Part shown: piece after piece, positions 50,449-58,376 of the stretch
Numbering within the stretch: position 1 is the stretch's first letter
Layout of the letters: each line of letters starts with the position of its first letter
Origin: Verrucomicrobiota bacterium
GTDB taxonomy: Bacteria > Verrucomicrobiota > Verrucomicrobiia > Verrucomicrobiales > Verrucomicrobiaceae
Reading direction: 5' to 3'
DNA: 64,000 bases
NCBI GenBank assembly: GCA_025360015.1
Contig: JANYCZ010000076.1
Coordinates: 1-64,000, forward strand
Notes under the pieces: generated by a model
Told to the model about the DNA's origin: nothing
The model's database searches: none
The model's input: the letters and a program-made list of their open reading frames with translations, nothing else
Made by a program: the position numbers and the translations under genes

Positions 50449-51252
50449 TCACGCCTCATCCCGCACCGGATTCGTCAGCGTCCCAATCTGCGCGATCTCC
50501 ACGCTCACCGTATCCCCATCCTTCATAAACACCGGCGGCGTACGCGCCGCGCCCACGCCATGCGGCGTGCCGGTGAGGATCACCGTGCCGGGCATCAGCG
50601 TGGTGCTGCCGCTCAGGAATTCGATCAGCGTCGGCACATCAAAGATCATGTCGTCCGTGTTCCACTCCTGCATCGTCTCGCCATTGAGCACTGTCTTGAT
50701 GGCGAGGGTGTTCGGATTCGGAATCTCATCCGCCGTCACCAGCACGGGACCCAGCGGGCAAAAGGTATCAAACGACTTGCCACGGCACCACTGGCCGCCG
50801 CCGCCATGCTTCTGCCAGTCGCGTGCGCTCACATCATTGCCGCAGGTGTAGCCCAGCACGTATTGCAAAGCGTTCGCCTTGCTCACGTTCTTGGCCGTCT
50901 TGCCAATGACCACCGCTAGCTCCGCCTCGTAGTCCACCTTGTCGCTCTTGAGATGCGTCGGCAGCAGAATGGGCTCTCCCGGATGCTGCACCACGTTCGG
51001 CAGTTTCATGAACACCACCGGATGCTTGGGCAGCTCCGCCTTCGTCTCCTCCGCATGCTTCTTGTAGTTCAGCCCGATGCACACAATCGCAAACGGCTGC
51101 ACCGGCGCGAGCAGCTTCGCCACTTCCGCCTTGCGCTCCGTCACCCGATGCTCCCCAAAGATGTCCCCCTCAATCACCAGCGCCGTGCCATCGGCCTGCT
51201 GCGCTGCGTGAGCGATGTTTCCCTGGGAGTCGGCGTAGCGGATGACTTTCAT
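50449..51252 (-). CDS. Fumarylacetoacetate hydrolase (FAH) family protein
   Basis: 267 residues. The FAH C-terminal catalytic fold has CIGLNYKKHAEETK at about residues 58-71, VDYEAELAVVIGKTAKNV at about 110-127 (metal ligands E and E), and GYTCGNDVSARDWQ (metal-binding Asp). The C-terminal VSVEIAQIGTLTNPV is usual for the family. Members hydrolyse or decarboxylate beta-keto acids in aromatic or sugar-acid degradation (for example 2-keto-3-deoxy-L-fuconate or ureidoglycolate-type substrates). The substrate is unknown. It follows the hisA gene on the same strand by 19 bp. Confidence 0.9.
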   Translation of the reverse strand: MKVIRYADSQGNIAHAAQQADGTALVIEGDIFGEHRVTERKAEVAKLLAPVQPFAIVCIGLNYKKHAEETKAELPKHPVVFMKLPNVVQHPGEPILLPTHLKSDKVDYEAELAVVIGKTAKNVSKANALQYVLGYTCGNDVSARDWQKHGGGGQWCRGKSFDTFCPLGPVLVTADEIPNPNTLAIKTVLNGETMQEWNTDDMIFDVPTLIEFLSGSTTLMPGTVILTGTPHGVGAARTPPVFMKDGDTVSVEIAQIGTLTNPVRDEA

Positions 51253-51270
51253 AAGTTCGTGATTTGGGCT

Positions 51271-52071
51271 TTAGCCCGTGATTGGAAGTTTGGAAACTGA
51301 ATCAGCCGGGCGTTTGTTCCACGCCACCAACTCTTCATACTTCGCTCCCGTGCCGCCAAACAAATCCAGCGCACTGCCCACCGTGCCGTCCACGCGGCCA
51401 TGGCTCAGTTCATCGATGCGCTTCAGATCATCCAGATGGCGGATGCCGCCCGCATAGGTCATCGGCAGCGGCGAGTGCTCGCCGAGGAAACTCACCAGCG
51501 CCTCGTCAATGCCCTCGCACTTCCCCTCCACATCCACGGCATGGATCAAAAACTCCGCGCAATGTCCGGCGAGAAAACGCAGCGACTCGGGCGTCACATC
51601 CAGCGTCGTCAGCGTCTGCCAGCGGTTCATCGCCACCGTCCAGCCCGTGGCCGTGGCCTTGCAGCTCAGATCAATCACCAGCCGCTCTTTGCCCGTCGCT
51701 GCGACCATCTTGTCCAGTCGCGTCTGATTAAACGTGCCATCCGTTTCAAACAGGTAGCTCGTCACGATCACATGGCTGGCCCCGGCCTCCAGATACTCCG
51801 CCGCATTGCACGAGCGAATGCCGCCGCCGACCTGCAAGCCGCCCGGAAACGCCCCTGTGGCCGCCTTCGCCGCGTCCTCATTCCCCTTCCCCAGCAGAAT
51901 CACATGCCCGCCGGTCAGCCCATCGCGCAGATACAGCTCCCCATACCACGCCGCGTCCCGATCACTCACAAAGTTCGTCTTCAGCCCCGTGCCATCATCC
52001 CGCAACGACGAGCCCACAATCTGCTTTACGCGGCCGTCGTGAAGGTCAATGCAGGGTCGGAATCGGGTCAT
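51271..52071 (-). CDS. hisA: Phosphoribosylformimino-AICAR isomerase, eukaryote-type HisA/HIS6
   Basis: 266 residues, a TIM barrel that isomerises ProFAR to PRFAR in histidine synthesis. The first catalytic Asp is in FRPCIDLHDGRVKQIVG. GGLQVGGGIRSCNAAEYL and LSCKATATGWTVAMNRWQT mark the substrate sites. The insert FVSDRDAAWYGELYLRDGLTGGHVILLG and overall pattern match the HIS6 form found in fungi, plants and some bacteria rather than the usual bacterial HisA. The ATG at 52071 gives the family-typical start. No other histidine gene is next to it. Confidence 0.85.
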   Translation of the reverse strand: MTRFRPCIDLHDGRVKQIVGSSLRDDGTGLKTNFVSDRDAAWYGELYLRDGLTGGHVILLGKGNEDAAKAATGAFPGGLQVGGGIRSCNAAEYLEAGASHVIVTSYLFETDGTFNQTRLDKMVAATGKERLVIDLSCKATATGWTVAMNRWQTLTTLDVTPESLRFLAGHCAEFLIHAVDVEGKCEGIDEALVSFLGEHSPLPMTYAGGIRHLDDLKRIDELSHGRVDGTVGSALDLFGGTGAKYEELVAWNKRPADSVSKLPITG

Positions 52072-52225
52072 GGGAGGGAAATAGAAATCTTCCTCTTCCT
52101 CCTACTCCTACTCTTCCTCCCTTCAAGGCTGGATCTTGCGAGAAGCGTCAGAGCCGGCAGGCAGGCACGTCTGGCGTAGCTCCCCTCTTGACCTCCGCCT
52201 CTTCTCTGCTTTCTTCCACTTGTCC

Positions 52226-52282
52226 ATGACCACCACCGCCACGGCTCTGCTTCTTCTTTCCCTGCGACTTACGCAAGGGTAG
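52226..52282 (+). CDS. Candidate leucine-rich leader peptide for leuA
   Basis: An 18-codon frame, MTTTATALLLLSLRLTQG, has six leucine codons within eight (LLLLSLRL), 100 bp upstream of leuA. In ribosome-mediated attenuation such a run measures leucyl-tRNA supply. Downstream of it are two alternative hairpins, one of them strong (52311-52328). No clear ribosome binding site is visible, which is common in this window. The leader role is inferred from position and composition. Confidence 0.55.
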   Translation: MTTTATALLLLSLRLTQG

Positions 52283-52310
52283 GCGGCCCGTGTTTCCTCG
52301 TCATGCCCCT

Positions 52311-52354
52311 TGCCGTCACGTCACGGCAGTTTCTAATGCCGGAATACCACCGGC
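52311..52354 (+). promoter_or_regulatory. Possible attenuator hairpins upstream of leuA
   Basis: Hairpin TGCCGT-CACGTC-ACGGCA is at 52311-52328, followed by GTTTC. A second hairpin, GCCGG-7 nt-CCGGC, is at 52338-52354. They lie between the leader frame and leuA. Poly-T after either is weak, so the mechanism could be translational or antitermination-like. Confidence 0.45.
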
Positions 52355-52384
52355 CCTTCTCAGCCTCTCTACTTTCGTCTTCTC

Positions 52385-54049
52385 ATGTTAAAAGATCCGT
52401 CTTCCAAGTATCAGCCCTTCCCGCTGATCAGCCTCCCCAACCGTCAATGGCCCACACGCCACCTGACCCATGCGCCCATGTGGTGCAGCGTCGATCTGCG
52501 CGATGGCAACCAGGCGCTCGCTGTGCCGATGAACGTCTCCCAGAAGCTCGAAATGTTCGATGCGCTGGTGAAGTGCGGCTTCAAGGAAATCGAGGTCGGC
52601 TTCCCCTCCGCCTCGAACACCGAATTCAGCTTCAACCGCCGCCTCATTGAGGAGAAGCGCATCCCTGACGATGTCACCATCCAGTGCCTGGTGCAGGCGC
52701 GCGAGGATTTGATCGAGAAGACCGTCGAGTCGCTGTTGGGCGCGAAGAAAGTCGTCATCCACATGTACAACAGCACCTCGCCCGCGCAGCGGAAGTACGT
52801 GTTTGGCAAAACGAAGGAAGAGATCATCGCCGTGGCCGTCAAAGGCGCGCAGATGATCAAGGACCGCCTGCATCGCCTCACGGAAGGCGGCACGCAGGTG
52901 ACCTTGCAGTATTCGCCTGAGAGCTTCAGCGCCACGGAAGTGGAGTTTGCCAAGGAGATCAGCGAAGCCGTCATGGACGTGTGGCAGCCGTCGCCGCAGC
53001 ACAAGATGATTCTCAATCTGCCCGACACCGTCGAGGTGGCCATGCCCAATGTGTATGCCGACCAGATCGAATGGATCTGCACGAACATCAAAAACCGCGA
53101 GAGCCTCATCATCAGCCTGCACACGCACAACGATCGCGGCACTGGCACCGCCGCCACGGAGCTGGGCCTGCTGGCTGGTGCCGACCGCGTGGAAGGCACG
53201 CTGTTTGGCAATGGCGAACGCACGGGTAATTTGGACATCGTGCAGGTGGCCATGAATTTGTACATGCACGGCATCGCCCCGGGCCTGGACTTCAGCGACA
53301 TGAGCGGCCTCATCCACATGTATGAGCGCACCACCGGCATGACCGTCGCCCCGCGCCATCCGTACAGCGGTGAACTCGTCTTCACCGCCTTCAGCGGCAG
53401 CCATCAGGACGCGATCAAGAAGGGCCTCACTGGCTACGACGAGCACAAGACCATCTGGGATGTGCCCTATCTCACCATCGACCCCAACGACATCGGCCGC
53501 GAATACCGCGAAGTCATTCGCGTGAATTCGCAGAGCGGCAAGGGCGGCGTGGCCTACCTGCTGGAGAGCGAATTCGGCATCGAACTGCCCAAGGACATGC
53601 AGCGCGACTTCGGCCCCATCGCCAACGATCTGGTGGACAAGCTGGGCCGCGAAGTCACCGCTGCCGAATTGAAAGGCATGTTCTGGCAGGAATACATCGA
53701 GCGCGAGACCCCCTTCGCCCTCCATCACTTCCACGCCGATGGCGTGGACGGCGTCTTCACCTGCCGCAGCAGCCTGGTCATCAATGGCCAGGAACGCGGC
53801 ATCACCGGCACAGGCAACGGCCCCATCGCCGCATTTGCTCACGCCTTGATCAAGGACGCGGGAGCCCCCCCCTTTGAAGTCGCCACCTACCGCGAACAAA
53901 GCCTCAGCTCCGGCAGCGAAGCCAGCGCCCTCGCCTTCATCCAGATCAAAACTGCCAATGGCAAAACCATCTGGGGCGCAGGCGTGGACACGAACATCGA
54001 ACTCGCCTCGATCAAAGCGGTGCTCAGCGCGGTGAACCGCGCTTCATAA
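52385..54049 (+). CDS. leuA: 2-isopropylmalate synthase, long form
   Basis: 554 residues. It condenses acetyl-CoA with 2-oxoisovalerate, the committed step of leucine synthesis, and is feedback-inhibited by leucine. The catalytic TIM barrel holds SVDLRDGNQAL (metal site and signature 1), KEIEVGFPSASNTEF, and HTHNDRGTGTAATELGLLAGADRVEG-type strands around residues 235-265. The C-terminal dimerisation/regulatory LeuA domain (about 420-550) includes VDGVFTCRSSLVINGQ and GAGVDTNIELASIKAV. Architecture and length match LeuA2/long-form enzymes of actinobacteria and fungi. A leader peptide upstream suggests attenuation. Confidence 0.95.
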   Translation: MLKDPSSKYQPFPLISLPNRQWPTRHLTHAPMWCSVDLRDGNQALAVPMNVSQKLEMFDALVKCGFKEIEVGFPSASNTEFSFNRRLIEEKRIPDDVTIQCLVQAREDLIEKTVESLLGAKKVVIHMYNSTSPAQRKYVFGKTKEEIIAVAVKGAQMIKDRLHRLTEGGTQVTLQYSPESFSATEVEFAKEISEAVMDVWQPSPQHKMILNLPDTVEVAMPNVYADQIEWICTNIKNRESLIISLHTHNDRGTGTAATELGLLAGADRVEGTLFGNGERTGNLDIVQVAMNLYMHGIAPGLDFSDMSGLIHMYERTTGMTVAPRHPYSGELVFTAFSGSHQDAIKKGLTGYDEHKTIWDVPYLTIDPNDIGREYREVIRVNSQSGKGGVAYLLESEFGIELPKDMQRDFGPIANDLVDKLGREVTAAELKGMFWQEYIERETPFALHHFHADGVDGVFTCRSSLVINGQERGITGTGNGPIAAFAHALIKDAGAPPFEVATYREQSLSSGSEASALAFIQIKTANGKTIWGAGVDTNIELASIKAVLSAVNRAS

Positions 54050-54112
54050 AAGTACTCGTGAGCTTTAGCTCGTTCTGGATTCTGGGAACTGCCCAGCCTC
54101 CCAGAACGAGCT
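54048..54112. repeat. Family-A repeat, truncated
   Basis: The left arm (AAAGTACTCGTGAGCTTTAG, CTCGTTCTGG) overlaps the leuA stop codon region. The right arm is shortened to CCCAGAACGAGCTCATTTC. The remaining 225 bp to the next gene contain no clear signal. Confidence 0.85.
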
Positions 54113-54337
54113 CATTTCATGCCCGTAAGCATTGCCGCAAGGGATGAAGCTCAGGTTTAATTTCAAGAGGCCTGTTGTCACCTCCGGGACGTTTTCATCC
54201 AAACATGGCAAGGTATGGAAATTATAAAAGCAAGGTTGCCGCCACGCACGGTTCGCGTTTATTAGCCGTCTCGTGGCTCACACATTCCCAACCATCCCTG
54301 CGCTGGCCCGCGTGAATCTCTTCCCGGCACCGCGAAC

Positions 54338-55405
54338 ATGAGCTACCAAATCTCGAATCTACTTCTTAATTCCTTTGAGAAGTCCGCGCAGGAGGAATCG
54401 CTTCGCCATGCGGGAGATCGCACGATCGAATACACCCGGAAGATGAAATTGTTCGGGTATGTAACCTGCGCTCCTCTCCTTGGAGTACTCCTTTATTTCG
54501 GTCTCACCGTGCCGCCAGCAGACCGACTGCCAGCGATCAGTGGTCTTGGCAGCTTGTTTTTGATGATGCTGGCTTTTGCAATGGAAGTTGGCCTCGCTCG
54601 CATCACCTACGAAGATCGTGGAATCCGCACCCAGTCAGCGTGGCGGTTTTCACGTTTCATCCCATTCTCTGACATCAAGAGCTGTAACTATTCCTTCTCC
54701 GCACGCTGGTACCAAATTCGCACGCAGCATTACGGCACCATCCATATTTCGATTTACATGCGGGGCATCCCCGATCTGCTGAGAATTCTCCCCTGCCTTC
54801 ATCCAGGTTATCCGCCGGTGAACAAGTATGGCGAAGCTCTTGGCAATCCCAATTCGCTGCAGATACTTCCGCCGACCATCATCATCGTTCCAGCCAAGCG
54901 GTCTGGGGCCAAGGTGGTTGCGGCCGTCCTTGTCATTCTTGGACTGGGATCATTCGTTGGGTGGGCTTTGTATCCCATGCCAGAGCGCTCTCAATTCACC
55001 GAGCTTCAAGGACAGGTGGCCGAAATGTCCACGGAGCCCGTGGGAAAGCGCGATGTCCTGTTGAAGCTCCGCCTGGCAGATACACCCGCTCTACTGACCT
55101 GGTCCTCAGACCGGGCCAAAGACGCAAGCCTGAACGGGCTCTTCAAAGAAATACGTCGTGGTGATCAAGTCAGCGTGCTCATTGCGAAAAGCGATCTCGC
55201 CAATGCGTCCAAAATACAAGCGCCAGTGGATGCTCCAATACGGTTTATCGGACTGCGCACCCAGCAGAAAGAGTACCTGAGCTTCGAAAGCCATCTCCTC
55301 TGGCACCGGGAGACCCAGTACACCTTCATGCTGGCGGGAATCACCTTCCTGGTGATTGCCACATCCCTCTTTTTCGGCGGCCAAAAGAAAGCTGAAGTCG
55401 CGTGA
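54338..55405 (+). CDS. Hypothetical multi-pass membrane protein
   Basis: 355 residues, function unknown. Hydrophobic segments lie near residues 38-60 (FGYVTCAPLLGVLLYFGLTV), 70-90, 185-215 (VVAAVLVILGLGSFVGWALY) and 325-347 (FMLAGITFLVIATSLFF). Between segments 2 and 3, ARITYEDRGIRTQSAWRFSRFIPFSDIKSCNYS resembles a bacterial PH-like strand pattern. The loop 215-320 is probably extracytoplasmic. GC is lower than in its neighbours. It stands alone. Confidence 0.65.
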   Translation: MSYQISNLLLNSFEKSAQEESLRHAGDRTIEYTRKMKLFGYVTCAPLLGVLLYFGLTVPPADRLPAISGLGSLFLMMLAFAMEVGLARITYEDRGIRTQSAWRFSRFIPFSDIKSCNYSFSARWYQIRTQHYGTIHISIYMRGIPDLLRILPCLHPGYPPVNKYGEALGNPNSLQILPPTIIIVPAKRSGAKVVAAVLVILGLGSFVGWALYPMPERSQFTELQGQVAEMSTEPVGKRDVLLKLRLADTPALLTWSSDRAKDASLNGLFKEIRRGDQVSVLIAKSDLANASKIQAPVDAPIRFIGLRTQQKEYLSFESHLLWHRETQYTFMLAGITFLVIATSLFFGGQKKAEVA

Positions 55406-55430
55406 TCGCTTCGACGATCATGCCGTCTAG

Positions 55431-55550
55431 GTTGTCAGTCGTGAAGGGCTTGCAACCATGAAGACACTCTCCGGGCGGACAAAGGACTTGGCCGATCTCC
55501 AGAACCTGGGTATCCTGCCCGCAGATGAAGAGAAGCCCGAACCAGTTTAA
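55431..55550 (+). pseudogene. Nucleotidyltransferase C-terminal remnant
   Basis: The short frame VVSREGLATMKTLSGRTKDL, then ADLQNLG, follows a stop codon. It matches the conserved C-terminal helix (SREGLI.LK.LSGRPQDLADIE) of small nucleotidyltransferase-fold proteins. The catalytic part is absent and the upstream sequence is interrupted by stops. It is probably the tail of a lost gene. The rest of 55406-55699 shows no other gene. Confidence 0.5.
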
Positions 55551-55699
55551 AGACACGGCGCGTGGAGTGTCTACGGACATGTCTGCGGCGGCAGTCTCAC
55601 GCCGTGTGCGCATATGGATCAACTATGGGCGACGGGTCGTTCCATGGCAGGAGTAAAAGACAAAAAAGTGACCGATAAAAAGTAAGGAACGACTGCTCA

Positions 55700-56293
55700 A
55701 TGCCCCTCGAAATCCCCGACTACCCTTTCCAAGCCTACATCTTCGACTGCGACGGCACGCTGGTTGACTCCATGCCGCTGCACTACCTCGCCTGGACTGA
55801 TGCGCTGAACCAGCACGATGCTCCCTTTGTCTTCACCGAGGAGGAGTTCTACGCGAGCGCTGGCATGAAAGAGCAGGACGTGGTCAGGCAGCTCAACGCC
55901 AAGCATGGCACGAACCTCGACCCCGTCAGCGTGGACGAGCTGAAGATGGAGATCTTTGCGAAGCGCATTCCCGAAGTGCAGGCGGTGGGCCCCGTGGCGG
56001 ATTTTGCCAAATCGCTCTTCGGCCGCTTCCCCATCGCTGTAGCCTCCGGCAGCGAAGAAGCCACCGTGCGCGGCTGCTTGACCGCCACCGGCTTGATCGA
56101 CCTCTTCCCCATCATTATCACTCCCAAAAAAGTGAAGCACGGCAAGCCTGCACCGGACATGTTCCTCCTCGCCGCAGAGCAGATGGGTATCGCCCCGAGT
56201 GAGTGCCTGGTTCTGGAAGATGGCAACAGCGGCATCGTGGCAGCGAAGGCAGCGGGGATGCAGTCGGTGTTCATCCCCCGGACATTGAGATAG
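55700..56293 (+). CDS. HAD-superfamily phosphatase/beta-phosphoglucomutase-like
   Basis: 197 residues. Motif I FDCDGTLVDS at about residues 15-24, motif II PIAVASGSEE near 113, and motifs III/IV GKPAPDMFLLAAEQMG and CLVLEDGNSGIVAAKAAG are intact. The cap insertion (about 28-95) is the small alpha-helical type of beta-phosphoglucomutases and sugar phosphatases. It dephosphorylates or isomerises a phosphosugar. The ATG at 55700 has AAGGAA 11 nt upstream. Confidence 0.92.
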   Translation: MPLEIPDYPFQAYIFDCDGTLVDSMPLHYLAWTDALNQHDAPFVFTEEEFYASAGMKEQDVVRQLNAKHGTNLDPVSVDELKMEIFAKRIPEVQAVGPVADFAKSLFGRFPIAVASGSEEATVRGCLTATGLIDLFPIIITPKKVKHGKPAPDMFLLAAEQMGIAPSECLVLEDGNSGIVAAKAAGMQSVFIPRTLR

Positions 56294-56298
56294 CTGGC

Positions 56299-56370
56299 CG
56301 AAAAAGTGGAAAGAAGAGAAAAAATCAGAGCTTCTGATTCCGGTTTTTCTCCTTCTTTCCTTTCTTTCGG
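56299..56370. terminator. Bidirectional terminator palindrome
   Basis: An imperfect palindrome of about 72 bp between convergent genes: CCGAAAAAG...GAAAAAATCAGA on the left, TCTGATT...TTTTTCT and TTTCGG on the right, with central stem AATCAGA-GCT-TCTGATT. Poly-T tracts occur in both directions, so it can end both the HAD and the rsmA transcripts. Confidence 0.8.
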
Positions 56371-57744
56371 CTAACCAAGTTTGGATCGGTTCGTCCACGC
56401 CTTCCAGCAGGTCACGAAGCCTTTCGCGAAGTCCTGCGGCCGTGCGTCCACCCAGGCGGTGATGTCTTCGGGCTTGAACCAATCGCCGGTGGCCACTTCT
56501 TCAGGAAGGCAGCGCACGGGCCCATCATGCCTCGCGATGCGGAGCTCGACGAATTCGTGGTCGGTGTTGTCTCCGGCGGGGATTTGCGCGGCCAGCTCCG
56601 TGGCTTCGACGTGGATGCCCACTTCCTCTCCCAGCTCGCGCACGGCGGCGCTGGCGTAACCTTCGCCGGCATCCAGATGACCGGCGGCGCTGCTGTCCCA
56701 CTTGAGGGGCGACACATCCTTGAGATGCGAGCGCTGCTGCAGATAGATGTGCCCGCGTTTATTGATGACGAAGATGTGCACCGCACGGTGCAGCAGCTTG
56801 CGCTTGTGCACCTCTCCACGCGTGAGCTGTTCGATGACTTCGTTGCGCTCATTCACCACATCAAACATCTCGCTGGCCTTCTGACCCGCATCGGCTTCGT
56901 GTCGCTGCTCGTAATGGCGGGCGATCTGAATCCACTGCGTCAGCGACAGCGCCTCTGCACGCACCATTGTCGTGACGCCGAGCGCCTCAATCAGCGACTC
57001 CCAGCCACCGGGGGCTTCGGGCAGGAGGTTCTTCAATTGCTTGCGCCGCTGGGAAAACCCCATGCGCACGAGGCGGTCAAACAGCACGTGATCAAACACC
57101 GGCAGTGTGGCGGGATCTCGCGGCGTGAGGCGGATGATGGCGCTGTCCACCCGGGGCCTGGGAACGAAGACCTCCGGCGGCACCACGCGCAGCATCTCCA
57201 CATTCCAGTCCTTTTGTACCAGCAGGCTGAGCGCGCCATAGGCATCGTCCTCGCAGGTGGCAGCCAGGCGGTCGCACACTTCCTTTTGCAGCATGAAGAC
57301 AGCGCAGCCCACTGGCGAGGGCGGCGTGAGCCAGTGCTTCAAGATTTCACTGCCGACGGAATACGGCAGATTCCCCACGATGCGCAGCGGGCCGTGCTTG
57401 AACCACGACCGTAGGTTGATGCGTGTGGCGTCGTTGTGGATGACTTCCACATCGCTGCGGCCTTCAAACTGGCTTTGCAGCTCCGGCGCGAGCTGGGAGT
57501 CTTTCTCGATCAGGATGAGCTTCTTGGGCCTGCCGACGAGGTGCTTGGTCAAAGCGCCCATGCCGGGGCCGATTTCCACCACCACGTCAGCTCCATCCGG
57601 CTGCACCTGATCGCCGATCCAGCGGGCGATCTCCTCATCCTGCAGGAAGTTCTGCCCCATGCTCTTGCGTGGGGTGAAGTGCGGGCGGGGAGGCGGGGCT
57701 TCGGAGCGGCGTTGGTCGCGGTATCTCATTGCCTCATCTTCCAC
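56371..57744 (-). CDS. rsmA: 16S rRNA dimethyladenosine transferase fused to a NUDIX domain
   Basis: 457 residues. Residues 20-290 are RsmA/KsgA, which dimethylates two adjacent adenines of 16S rRNA in late 30S assembly: KSMGQNFLQD, SAM motif VVEIGPGMG (55-63), catalytic NLPY (125-128), VPPEVFVPRPRVDSAII. Residues about 305-450 are a NUDIX hydrolase of the IPP-isomerase/YfcD-like type (FDVVNERNEVIEQLTRGEVH, HIFVINKRGHIYLQQRS), with a complete box at about 365-387 (GHLDAGEGYASAAVRELGEE). There is no stop or frame change between them. The fusion is unusual and its second activity unknown. Confidence 0.92.
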   Translation of the reverse strand: MEDEAMRYRDQRRSEAPPPRPHFTPRKSMGQNFLQDEEIARWIGDQVQPDGADVVVEIGPGMGALTKHLVGRPKKLILIEKDSQLAPELQSQFEGRSDVEVIHNDATRINLRSWFKHGPLRIVGNLPYSVGSEILKHWLTPPSPVGCAVFMLQKEVCDRLAATCEDDAYGALSLLVQKDWNVEMLRVVPPEVFVPRPRVDSAIIRLTPRDPATLPVFDHVLFDRLVRMGFSQRRKQLKNLLPEAPGGWESLIEALGVTTMVRAEALSLTQWIQIARHYEQRHEADAGQKASEMFDVVNERNEVIEQLTRGEVHKRKLLHRAVHIFVINKRGHIYLQQRSHLKDVSPLKWDSSAAGHLDAGEGYASAAVRELGEEVGIHVEATELAAQIPAGDNTDHEFVELRIARHDGPVRCLPEEVATGDWFKPEDITAWVDARPQDFAKGFVTCWKAWTNRSKLG

Positions 57745-57823
57745 CGTTCTGCGGTTCCATCAAACCAATCCATTCAAGGCAGCCAATACTTGACCCCCCG
57801 GCACCCATGCAGCACTCTTAAGG

Positions 57824-58174
57824 GTGCTTAGAACCTGCCTCAAATCCAAACTCCACCGCGCCGCCATCACTGATGCCAACATTGCCTATGAAGGCAGCAT
57901 CACCATTCCGACCGATCTCATGGAAAAAGCCGATCTGTGGGTGGGCGAAAAAGTGCTGGTGACCTCCATCACCAACGGCGCCCGGCTTGAAACCTATGTC
58001 ATCCCCGCCCCGAGTGGCTCCGGCCAGATCATCGTCAACGGTGCCGCCGCGCATCTGATCAACACCGGCCACCGCGTCACCATCATGGCCTGGGGTCAGA
58101 GCGAGCACCCGATCATCCCAAAACGTCTGCTGCTCAATGAGCGCAACGAGGTGGTGAATGATACGGTGCTGTGA
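57824..58174 (+). CDS. panD: Aspartate 1-decarboxylase
   Basis: 116 residues. It decarboxylates aspartate to beta-alanine for pantothenate and CoA synthesis. The self-processing site EGSI (Gly24-Ser25) yields the pyruvoyl group. CLKSKLHRAAITDANIAYEG at the N-terminus and NGARLETYVI and GDxVI-like TGHRVTIMAWG later are family signatures. The start is a GTG at 57824. No second PanD-processing gene (PanZ/PanM) is seen. It is divergent from rsmA, with 79 bp between. Confidence 0.95.
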   Translation: MLRTCLKSKLHRAAITDANIAYEGSITIPTDLMEKADLWVGEKVLVTSITNGARLETYVIPAPSGSGQIIVNGAAAHLINTGHRVTIMAWGQSEHPIIPKRLLLNERNEVVNDTVL

Positions 58175-58376
58175 AGAGTCGCAAGACATCAAAATAGTGG
58201 TCCGCTCAGTCCTCTGAGCGGTTTCTGGGCAGTCGTACTCGCTGGGTTCCGCACAGAGGACTGTGCGGGCCACTTTGTTGCGCCAGCCTCAGGTCTTTGG
58301 CTCTGCCATCACAAGAATACCACCATGGGCCACTTTCGGCTGTTCATGCTGCCGGGGGACTCCGTATGCTCTTGTC

